Shown one piece after another: positions 57,131 through 64,000 of a stretch of DNA of 64,000 bases. Positions within the stretch are counted from its first letter, which is position 1; every line of letters begins with the position of its first letter. The notes beneath the pieces are model-generated. The model saw only the letters and a program-made list of their open reading frames with translations, had not been told where the DNA came from and did not search any database. Source of the DNA: Pectobacterium actinidiae (lineage in GTDB: Bacteria > Pseudomonadota > Gammaproteobacteria > Enterobacterales > Enterobacteriaceae); assembly GCF_000803315.1 (NCBI RefSeq), contig NZ_JRMH01000002.1, forward strand, positions 620,001 to 684,000, read 5' to 3'. A program made the position numbers and the translations under genes.

Positions 57131-58093
57131 CTATTTCAAAACCTGCGGATTCACGCAGTTTTCTTTTACCTGACCGCTCAGGGCGGCAATCAGGTTATCA
57201 ACGGCACAGGCGGCCATGTCGTAGCGCGTTTCGTGCGTTGCGGAACCGATGTGTGGTAGCGCGACGACGTTGGGTAAATCCAGCAGGGGAGAATCGACAG
57301 GCAACGGTTCTTTGACGAAAACATCCAGACCTGCGGCCTGAATCGTTCCTTTCACCAAGGCTTCCGTCAGTGCCTCTTCATCTACGACGGCACCGCGACC
57401 GATATTAATCAAAATGGCGCTGGGTTTCATTTTTGCCAGCTGTTCGCGGCCAATCAGATGGTGAGTTTCTGCCGTCAGCGGCAGCGTGATACAGAGGAAA
57501 TCAGACTCGGCTAATAGCGTATCGAGATCGCAGTGACGGGCATTGAAACGCTGCTCCGCTTCGGCGTGATGGCGGCGTGCGTTGTACAGAACCGGCATGC
57601 TGAAACCAAAGTGGGCGCGTTGTGCGACGGCCAGACCGATACGACCCATCCCCAGAATACCGATAGTTTTATGGTGAACGTCAGTGCCAAACCAGTCGCT
57701 GCCGACCCCCCCTTTCCATTCACCCGCTTTAACCCGCTCAGCCACTTCCACGACCCGGCGTGCGCTGGCGAGCATCAGTGCAAGAACCGTATCCGCCACG
57801 GTTTCTGTCAGCACGGTTGGGGTGTGCATGAGAATCACCCCTTTTTCATTCAGCGCGTCGACGTTAAAGTTGTCGTAACCCACTGAAATGGTGGAAGCCG
57901 CGCGTAAACGCGGTGCGTGTTGCAGGAAGTCTTTATCGACCTTGCCGCCGGAACCAATGATGCCTTCGGCCGTTGCCAAGGCTGGGTGATCGAGTGAGGG
58001 AAAGGCGTCAAGTTCAGTGACGGTGAAGTGTTGGTCTAAACGCGCACGTAGATCGTCAGACACTTTTTTATACAGGATAACGCTAGGTTTCAT
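57131..58093 (-). CDS. ghrB: glyoxylate/hydroxypyruvate reductase B
   Basis: 320 residues of the D-2-hydroxyacid dehydrogenase family, reducing glyoxylate and hydroxypyruvate (and in E. coli 2-ketogluconate) with [21 protein letters not shown] is the dinucleotide site; the Arg, Glu, His catalytic set lies in [29 protein letters not shown] and [16 protein letters not shown] 58093 gives [10 protein letters not shown], as in E. coli GhrB, with GGAG seven bases upstream; a 15-codon extension is not conserved. Close to tag-yiaC, as in E. coli. Confidence 0.95.
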   Translation of the reverse strand: MKPSVILYKKVSDDLRARLDQHFTVTELDAFPSLDHPALATAEGIIGSGGKVDKDFLQHAPRLRAASTISVGYDNFNVDALNEKGVILMHTPTVLTETVADTVLALMLASARRVVEVAERVKAGEWKGGVGSDWFGTDVHHKTIGILGMGRIGLAVAQRAHFGFSMPVLYNARRHHAEAEQRFNARHCDLDTLLAESDFLCITLPLTAETHHLIGREQLAKMKPSAILINIGRGAVVDEEALTEALVKGTIQAAGLDVFVKEPLPVDSPLLDLPNVVALPHIGSATHETRYDMAACAVDNLIAALSGQVKENCVNPQVLK

Positions 58094-58290
58094 CACAAAC
58101 TCCAGCAGATTAAGGAAGTTAACGTAGAAATAGCTCATGGAATAATCGCGTAGCTGGCGAGAGACTGCAAGTGATACCGCCCCCGCATCTGCCCAAGGTT
58201 AACCGCGATTAATGGGGGATTTGCACGATGTACTGATATCCCGTTGAGTCGATGACTCAGAGGTGATCTATTAAACCCGAGGGAGCCCCC

Positions 58291-58719
58291 CTATTTCGTC
58301 CACTGCATGATCAGCGCCGTGGCCTGTGTATCCTGATTGACGTTTTCCTCAACGACGACAAACCTTTGCTTATGGTAGAACCGGCAGGCGCGCGTATTCT
58401 GCTGATACACCTCCAGACTGAGTAAGGGGTACTGTGCCTGAACATGCTGGATCAGCGCTGTACCAATCTGCTTTCCATAATAGGCTTGTTCCACAAACAG
58501 CGCGCCAATGAACCGTTCTTTCAGCACGCAGATAAAGCCGATGAGGCTTCCTTGCTCTTCATAAACCCAGGTTTGCGACTGGGGAATATAGATCTCACGT
58601 ACCGCGCTGGCGCTTTCTCGCCAGTAATCTTCACGAATAAACGGGTGTGCCAGAATGGTGCTTTTTAGCCAGAGCTGCATCAATGGCTCAAGATCACGGC
58701 CGCGGTAAGGACGGATCAT
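58291..58719 (-). CDS. yiaC: GNAT-family N-acetyltransferase YiaC
   Basis: 142 residues: MIRPYRGRDLEPLMQLWLKSTILAHPFI, YWRESASAVREIYIPQSQTWVYEE, and YYGKQIGTALIQHVQ (the acetyl-CoA loop, here GKQIGT) match E. coli YiaC, a lysine acetyltransferase. ATG 58719 is chosen since it overlaps the tag stop (ATGA at 58716-58719), giving the conserved start; the longer open frame upstream is a shadow of tag. The tag-yiaC pair is conserved in E. coli. Confidence 0.92.
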   Translation of the reverse strand: MIRPYRGRDLEPLMQLWLKSTILAHPFIREDYWRESASAVREIYIPQSQTWVYEEQGSLIGFICVLKERFIGALFVEQAYYGKQIGTALIQHVQAQYPLLSLEVYQQNTRACRFYHKQRFVVVEENVNQDTQATALIMQWTK

Positions 58720-59279
58720 GAACTGCTTTCCTGATGACAAAAGCAGTCGGTGACATGGTCGTTGACCAATCCACCCGTCTGCATGAAGGCATAACAGATG
58801 GTTGAACCGATAAATTTGAAGCCACGTTTCTTCAGGGCTTTTGACATGGCATCTGAAACGTCCGTTTTGGCGGGAACCTCTGCGAGCGAAGCCGGGTGAT
58901 TGAGACGCGGTTGGTGTTCGACAAAAGACCAAATGAAGTGCGAGAAGCTCTCACCCTGACTTTCCATCGCCACCCACACTTTTGCATTGGTGATAATCGC
59001 CTCGATTTTTCCGCGATGGCGGATAATGCCGCTGTCCTGCACCAACCGGTCCACGTCATCCTGTGTCATCTGTGCCACTTTCTCAGGATCGAACTGGTGG
59101 AAGCAACGACGATAGCCTTCGCGTTTTTTCAGGACGGTGATCCAGGAAAGACCGGCCTGCTGGCCCTCCAGACACAGTAACTCAAACAGCTTCTGGCTGT
59201 CGGTGCAGGGCTTCCCCCACTCGTTATCGTGGTAATCCTGATATAAGGTGTCTTGTGTAACCCAGCCGCAGCGTTGCAT
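58716..59279 (-). CDS. tag: DNA-3-methyladenine glycosylase I
   Basis: 187 residues of a base-excision repair enzyme that removes 3-methyladenine. The N-terminal CGWVTQDTLYQDYHDNEWGKP, LEGQQAGLSWITVLKKREGYRRCF, and the C-terminal MQTGGLVNDHVTDCFCH, with Cys/His residues that bind zinc together with the N-terminal Cys, are typical. E. coli Tag is 187 residues. It is coupled to yiaC by a four-base overlap. Confidence 0.97.
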   Translation of the reverse strand: MQRCGWVTQDTLYQDYHDNEWGKPCTDSQKLFELLCLEGQQAGLSWITVLKKREGYRRCFHQFDPEKVAQMTQDDVDRLVQDSGIIRHRGKIEAIITNAKVWVAMESQGESFSHFIWSFVEHQPRLNHPASLAEVPAKTDVSDAMSKALKKRGFKFIGSTICYAFMQTGGLVNDHVTDCFCHQESSS

Positions 59280-59496
59280 ACCTTTCTCCTGATGAGGGTG
59301 AGCTGTTCATTGTAAGGCAGTCTGTTACAAGTAGGCTTCGATCATGGCATTTACGGTGCTGTATATGCAACCAGTGTTTTGCGGGCGTGCTCGCAGATAT
59401 GAAAAGTCGTTTACGGATGGGGCGGAAAGTCGTCGCGGAATCGTGAATAATGCTTTGCCAACAGCTCAAGGCTGTTTAATCGATCATAAGAAAAGC

Positions 59497-59623
59497 AATA
59501 CCCTAAATAATTCGAGTTGCGTGAAGGCGGCAACCGCGCGAGTCCCCAGGAGCTTACTCAGGTAAGTGACTGGGGTGAGTAAGGGCAGCCAACGCACAAG
59601 CAGGTTGAAGTATGACGGGTATA
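59497..59623. repeat. ERIC element, 127 bp
   Basis: Starts AATACCCTAAATAATTCGAG and ends GACGGGTATA; the centre reads CCCCAGGAGCTTACTCAGG then TAAGTGACTGGGGTGAG, the classical ERIC core. Length 127. It lies 22 bases upstream of the TauE/SafE permease start, so it forms that gene's leader. Confidence 0.92.
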
Positions 59624-59645
59624 GACAGAGACAGGGGTACAGGGA

Positions 59646-60452
59646 ATGGCAGTAGAGTGGATAGCAGCCTATCTGGCATTAGGCGCGGTGGTAGGTTTTA
59701 TGGCGGGATTATTGGGCATTGGCGGCGGCGGCATTATGGTGCCAGTGCTGACAGCGCTGTTTGCCGCGCAAGGTGTAGATAATACGCATTTGGTACATCT
59801 GGCATTGGGAACGTCAATGGCGGCGATCGTCGTCACGGCCATTTCCAGCCTGCGGACGCATCATCAGCATCAGGCAGTGCTGTGGCCTGTGGTGGTGCGG
59901 ATTACGCCTGCCATCCTGATCGGAACATTCGCTGCCACCTGGCTGGCAACGTTGTTGCCGACGCGGGCGCTGGCGATCTTTTTTTCCTGCTTTATGGCCT
60001 ACGTTTCGCTGCAAATGGTGCTGAATATCAAACCAAAACCGCAGCGCCAGTTGCCCGGTACGGCAGGCGTTTCGCTGGCGGGATTGGTGATTGGCAGTAT
60101 TTCGGCGCTGGTGGCTATCGGCGGCGGGTCGCTCACCGTGCCGTTTCTGACGTGGTGCAACGTCCGTATTCAGCAGGCGATTGGCACATCGGCGGCGGTT
60201 GGGTTACCCATTGCCCTTTCCGGCGCGCTGGGCTACATGATTAACGGCTGGTCGGCGACTGGGTTGCCTGACTACAGCGTCGGCTATGTATCGCTGCCCG
60301 CTGTTCTCTTGATTTCTGCCGTCAGCTTCTTCACCGCGCCCGTTGGTGCCCGTCTGGCGCACCGTCTGCCTGTCGCGACGCTGAAAAAGGCCTTTGCCGC
60401 GCTACTGCTGCTGCTGAGCCTGAAAATGTTGCAGACCGTTTTTTCAGGCTGA
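59646..60452 (+). CDS. TauE/SafE-family membrane permease
   Basis: 268 residues with about eight hydrophobic segments in two repeats. GLLGIGGGGIMVPVLTALF and ALVAIGGGSLTVPFLTWCNV are the paired GIGGG motifs, and ALGTSMAAIVVTAISSLRTHHQHQAV and AIGTSAAVGLPIALSGALGYM the family follow-ups. The family exports sulfite, sulfoacetate or similar organic anions; the substrate here is unknown. The start ATG 59646 has AGGG upstream. It directly follows an ERIC and precedes glyQ by 127 bases. Confidence 0.87.
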   Translation: MAVEWIAAYLALGAVVGFMAGLLGIGGGGIMVPVLTALFAAQGVDNTHLVHLALGTSMAAIVVTAISSLRTHHQHQAVLWPVVVRITPAILIGTFAATWLATLLPTRALAIFFSCFMAYVSLQMVLNIKPKPQRQLPGTAGVSLAGLVIGSISALVAIGGGSLTVPFLTWCNVRIQQAIGTSAAVGLPIALSGALGYMINGWSATGLPDYSVGYVSLPAVLLISAVSFFTAPVGARLAHRLPVATLKKAFAALLLLLSLKMLQTVFSG

Positions 60453-60579
60453 TCCTGAAATTTGAAAGATGATGACGGGGGATTTGCACTTGTTGCCGCA
60501 TTCTGGCTGTATATCTTGCGGTCAGAGGGTATACTGGCGCATTCCTTATAAATCCACTTGTATCGCGCGCGAATCCAAC

Positions 60580-61494
60580 ATGCAAAAGTTTGATACCAAG
60601 ACCTTTCAGGGCCTGATCCTGACGTTACAGGATTACTGGGCTCGCCAGGGCTGCACCATTGTTCAACCATTGGACATGGAAGTCGGCGCAGGCACTTCAC
60701 ATCCAATGACCTGCCTGCGGGCACTGGGGCCAGAACCGATGGCCGCTGCTTATGTGCAGCCTTCTCGTCGTCCGACCGATGGGCGCTACGGCGAAAACCC
60801 GAACCGCTTACAGCACTATTACCAGTTTCAGGTCGTCATTAAGCCATCACCGGACAATATTCAGGAGCTGTATCTCGGTTCTCTGAAAGAGCTGGGCATG
60901 GATCCGACCATTCACGATATTCGCTTCGTGGAAGACAACTGGGAAAACCCAACGCTGGGCGCATGGGGCCTGGGCTGGGAAGTCTGGCTGAACGGTATGG
61001 AAGTCACGCAGTTTACCTACTTCCAGCAGGTTGGCGGTTTGGAATGCAAACCCGTGACCGGTGAGATCACCTACGGTCTGGAACGTCTGGCGATGTACAT
61101 TCAGGGCGTCGATAGCGTTTACGATCTGGTCTGGAGCGATGGTCCGTTAGGGAAAACCACCTACGGCGACGTGTTCCATCAAAACGAAGTCGAGCAATCG
61201 ACCTACAACTTTGAACACGCTGATGTCGATTTCCTGTTCAGCTGCTTTGAGCAATATGAGAAAGAAGCGCAGCATCTGCTCGCGCTGGAAAAACCGCTGC
61301 CTTTACCGGCTTACGAACGCATTCTGAAAGCGGCGCACAGCTTTAACCTACTGGATGCGCGTAAAGCGATCTCGGTTACCGAACGCCAGCGCTACATTCT
61401 GCGTATTCGTACCCTGACCAAAGCGGTTGCGGAAGCTTACTATGCCTCGCGTGAGGCGCTGGGTTTCCCGATGTGTAATAAGAAAGAGAGCTAA
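60580..61494 (+). CDS. glyQ: glycyl-tRNA synthetase alpha subunit
   Basis: 304 residues, the catalytic alpha chain of the alpha2-beta2 glycyl-tRNA synthetase. [50 protein letters not shown] and [19 protein letters not shown] are near-invariant in the family (E. coli 303). ATG 60580 is chosen because it gives this conserved N-terminus; an upstream in-frame ATG at 60469 would overlap the promoter, where TATACT lies at about 60530-60535. It is followed by glyS after nine bases. Confidence 0.97.
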   Translation: MQKFDTKTFQGLILTLQDYWARQGCTIVQPLDMEVGAGTSHPMTCLRALGPEPMAAAYVQPSRRPTDGRYGENPNRLQHYYQFQVVIKPSPDNIQELYLGSLKELGMDPTIHDIRFVEDNWENPTLGAWGLGWEVWLNGMEVTQFTYFQQVGGLECKPVTGEITYGLERLAMYIQGVDSVYDLVWSDGPLGKTTYGDVFHQNEVEQSTYNFEHADVDFLFSCFEQYEKEAQHLLALEKPLPLPAYERILKAAHSFNLLDARKAISVTERQRYILRIRTLTKAVAEAYYASREALGFPMCNKKES

Positions 61495-61503
61495 GAGGCA
61501 GCG

Positions 61504-63573
61504 ATGACTGACAAGACTTTTCTGGTGGAAATTGGCACGGAAGAGCTGCCGCCGAAGGCTCTCCGTAATCTGGCAGAATCCTTTGCCGCGAATTTCACGG
61601 CGGAGCTGGATGCCGCCAACCTGGCACACGGTGACGTAAGCTGGTTTGCCGCGCCGCGCCGTCTGGCGCTGAAAGTGGCACGCTTAAGCGCATCTCAGCC
61701 CGATCGTGAAGTAGAAAAACGGGGTCCGGCGATTTCACAAGCGTTTGATGCAGAAGGTAAACCGACCAAAGCAGCAGAAGGCTGGGCGCGTGGCTGTGGC
61801 ATCACCGTTGAGCAAGCTGAACGTTTGACGACCGATAAAGGCGAGTGGCTGCTGTACCGCGCCCACGCGAAAGGCGAACAGGCGCAGGCGCTGCTGGCTG
61901 GCATGGTAAACACCGCATTATCGAAGCTGCCGATTCCAAAATTGATGCGCTGGAGCGACAAAGAAACGCAGTTTGTGCGTCCGGTGCACACCGTAACGAT
62001 GCTGCTGGGTGAAGAACTGATTCCCGGTAAGGTATTGGGTATCGATTCCGCTCGTACTATTCGCGGTCACCGCTTTATGGGGGAAGCTGAATTTACGATC
62101 GATAACGCCGAACAGTATCCGCAGATTCTGCTGGAGCGCGGTAAAGTCGTCGCCGACTACGATGCGCGTAAAGCGAAAATCAAAGCCGATGCAGAAGAAG
62201 CCGCACGCAAGATTGGTGGTAATGCCGATCTGAGCGACAGCCTGCTGGAAGAAGTCACCTCGCTGGTGGAATGGCCAGTGGTGCTGACTGCGAAATTTGA
62301 AGAAAAATTCCTCGCTGTGCCGTCCGAAGCACTGGTTTACACCATGAAAGGTGACCAGAAGTATTTCCCGGTTTACGACAACAGCGGCAATCTGCTGCCT
62401 AACTTCATCTTTGTTGCCAATATCGAATCCAAAGATCCACAGCAGATTATTTCCGGTAACGAAAAAGTGGTGCGTCCGCGTCTGGCTGATGCCGAGTTCT
62501 TCTTCAATACCGACCGTAAGAAGCGTTTGGAAGATCACTTGCCGCGTCTGGAAACCGTCTTGTTCCAGCAGCAGTTAGGTTCATTGCGCGACAAAACTGA
62601 CCGTATTCAGGCGTTGGCTGGCTGGGTTGCTGGTCAGATTGGTGCCGATGTGGATCACGCAAAGCGTGCCGGTCTGCTGTCGAAGTGTGATCTGATGACC
62701 AACATGGTGTTCGAATTCACCGACACGCAGGGCGTGATGGGGATGCACTATGCGCGTCATGATGGCGAAGCGGAAGATGTTGCTGTTGCGTTGAATGAGC
62801 AGTATCAGCCTCGCTTTGCCGGTGACGAATTACCGTCTTCTGCGGTGGCGTGCGCGCTGGCAATTGCCGACAAGATGGATTCGCTGGCAGGGATTTTTGG
62901 CATCGGGCAACACCCGAAAGGCGACAAAGACCCGTTTGCGCTGCGTCGTGCCGCCCTCGGTGTACTGCGCATCATCGTCCAAAAGCGTCTGCCGCTCGAT
63001 TTGCAGACGCTGACCGAAGAAGCCGTGCGTTTGTATGGCGATAAGCTGTCTAACGCCAAGGTTGTGGATGACGTGATTGAGTTCATGCTCGGCCGCTTCC
63101 GCGCCTGGTATCAGGAAGAAGGCCACAGCGTGGATACCATTCAGGCGGTATTGGCGCGTCGTCCTACCCGTCCGGCTGATTTCGATGCCCGCGTGAAAGC
63201 CGTCAGCCACTTCCGTTCACTGGATGCCGCAGCGGCGCTGGCAGCGGCTAACAAGCGTGTTTCCAACATTCTGGCGAAGTCTACCGATACGCTGAATGAG
63301 AGCGTTAACGCTGCCGTATTGAAAGATGCGGCGGAAATTACGCTGGCAACGCACCTTGTCGTGCTGCGTGACAAGCTGACGCCGCTGTTCGCTGAAGGTC
63401 GCTATCAGGAAGCGCTGGTTGAACTGGCCTCATTACGTGAGCCTGTCGATGCATTCTTCGATCAGGTGATGGTCATGGCGGAAGATGAGCAGGTTCGTGT
63501 GAACCGCCTGACGCTGCTGAGCCAACTGCGCGAACTGTTCTTGCAGGTTGCGGATATTTCCGTCCTGCAATAA
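61504..63573 (+). CDS. glyS: glycyl-tRNA synthetase beta subunit
   Basis: 689 residues, the tRNA-binding beta chain. [20 protein letters not shown] start, [37 protein letters not shown] and [23 protein letters not shown] are family landmarks, and the C-terminal DALR-like domain ends [17 protein letters not shown]. coli GlyS is 689. It lies nine bases after glyQ with GAGG ahead of the start, and a strong terminator follows. Confidence 0.98.
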   Translation: MTDKTFLVEIGTEELPPKALRNLAESFAANFTAELDAANLAHGDVSWFAAPRRLALKVARLSASQPDREVEKRGPAISQAFDAEGKPTKAAEGWARGCGITVEQAERLTTDKGEWLLYRAHAKGEQAQALLAGMVNTALSKLPIPKLMRWSDKETQFVRPVHTVTMLLGEELIPGKVLGIDSARTIRGHRFMGEAEFTIDNAEQYPQILLERGKVVADYDARKAKIKADAEEAARKIGGNADLSDSLLEEVTSLVEWPVVLTAKFEEKFLAVPSEALVYTMKGDQKYFPVYDNSGNLLPNFIFVANIESKDPQQIISGNEKVVRPRLADAEFFFNTDRKKRLEDHLPRLETVLFQQQLGSLRDKTDRIQALAGWVAGQIGADVDHAKRAGLLSKCDLMTNMVFEFTDTQGVMGMHYARHDGEAEDVAVALNEQYQPRFAGDELPSSAVACALAIADKMDSLAGIFGIGQHPKGDKDPFALRRAALGVLRIIVQKRLPLDLQTLTEEAVRLYGDKLSNAKVVDDVIEFMLGRFRAWYQEEGHSVDTIQAVLARRPTRPADFDARVKAVSHFRSLDAAAALAAANKRVSNILAKSTDTLNESVNAAVLKDAAEITLATHLVVLRDKLTPLFAEGRYQEALVELASLREPVDAFFDQVMVMAEDEQVRVNRLTLLSQLRELFLQVADISVLQ

Positions 63574-63597
63574 CGACGATAGCACCACTATCATCTC

Positions 63598-63637
63598 AGC
63601 CCCCGAATAGGTTTTCCTGTTCGGGGGCTATTTTTTT
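63598..63637 (+). terminator. glyQS intrinsic terminator
   Basis: AGCCCCCGAA (63598-63607) pairs with TTCGGGGGCT (63620-63629), a perfect 10-bp stem with a 12-base loop, followed by ATTTTTTT (63630-63637). It comes 25 bases after the glyS stop. Confidence 0.95.
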
Positions 63638-63853
63638 CTGCATTACAGAACGCCTCACCCCTGTGGTCGCCTCGTGTATCTCGATGCTTGAACAATCGGT
63701 ATTCGTTGTCAAACCTGGCCTATTTCTACACAGCCAGCCTGATTCGACTATGCTTATGTCGTAGAAAATCTTGTCATGGAAAATCCGTCGTCAGCGTGTT
63801 TTGTCTGAGTAAAGCAACGGTTGGCGGGGCAGTAAGCATAACAGGAGTAGGGA

Positions 63854-64000
63854 ATGAAAAGGTTGATGACGTACCGTTCACGCTGGCTACTGCCAGTTCT
63901 GGTTATTTTAGCGGCATTGCAGTTGGCTGCCTGTGGTGATAGCGAAGCCGATCAACGGAAGGCATTCGTTGCGTTCCTGCAAAGCGTACAGTCGCAGCAG
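63854..64000 (+). CDS. yiaF: DUF3053 lipoprotein (YiaF-like), N-terminal part
   Basis: 49 codons are in the window, running off the right edge. MKRLMTYRSRWLLPVLVILAALQLAAC is a lipoprotein signal with lipobox QLAAC (Cys27), followed by DSEADQRKAFVAFLQ, which matches the start of the mature part of E. coli YiaF (DUF3053). A good ribosome site (GGAG, AGGGA) precedes ATG 63854. Function unknown. Its position after glyS agrees with E. coli, where yiaF lies near glyQS. Confidence 0.8.
   Translation, partial: MKRLMTYRSRWLLPVLVILAALQLAACGDSEADQRKAFVAFLQSVQSQQ

Overview
The window is a gene-dense chromosomal stretch from an enterobacterium. Nearly every core protein can be aligned from memory with its Escherichia coli counterpart, but the gene order is rearranged. 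The order of the blocks, four ERIC-type repeats and several accessory cassettes fit the soft-rot genus Pectobacterium or a close relative. That genus call is an inference; no 16S gene is present. There is no prophage, insertion sequence or CRISPR array. One tRNA (Pro, UGG) is present.

Layout. 1-3147: end of dtd, fabY (yiiD) and the convergent AsmA-family yicH. 3305-10750, minus strand: xanP with a PurR box, then the recG-trmH-spoT-rpoZ stretch and gmk, covering (p)ppGpp metabolism, RNA polymerase omega and genome maintenance. 11072-21278: ligB, eptB, tRNA-Pro, an OmpX/Ail porin-like protein, a CSS-EAL phosphodiesterase, yhiN, pitA and uspB. 22009-28971: uspA, gdhA, a periplasmic 5'-nucleotidase, and rsmJ-prlC.

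Between prlC and rlmJ, which are neighbours in E. coli, about 11 kb of extra genes are present. They are a cell-surface-signalling iron/heme uptake unit (TonB-dependent receptor, ECF sigma factor with a Fur-controlled promoter, FecR-like anti-sigma factor, HasB-like TonB), a yghW-like gene, and a specialised Hsp70 module (hscC, a 904-residue J-domain protein, a DUF1266 protein). hscC carries two frameshifts, each a missing G in a G run, so it is either a pseudogene or a sequencing artefact.

40457-48017: rlmJ, gor, a RelE/StbD toxin-antitoxin pair with two palindromic operators, a Fur-boxed siderophore-interacting protein, dsbG, a LysE/RhtB exporter, and a tripartite HipB-HipS-HipT toxin-antitoxin operon in which the HipA-like kinase is split and a perfect 17-bp palindrome sits upstream. 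48164-55496, minus strand: a tightly coupled cassette of substrate-binding protein, two permeases, a double ATPase, a luciferase-like flavin monooxygenase and an AhpD/CMD-domain protein. It is probably an uptake-and-oxidation pathway for an unknown small molecule. 55816-64000: a beta-lactamase-fold lipoprotein, ghrB, tag-yiaC, a TauE/SafE permease, glyQ-glyS and the start of a DUF3053 lipoprotein.

The most noteworthy items are the HipBST operon, the heme/iron signalling unit that has no hemophore and shares a 14-bp motif upstream of its receptor and TonB genes, the broken hscC chaperone module, the uncharacterised flavin-monooxygenase/ABC cassette, and a set of structured intergenic elements (intact, internally deleted and hairpin-enlarged ERICs, a nested 105-bp inverted repeat, and a run of hairpins between pitA and uspB).
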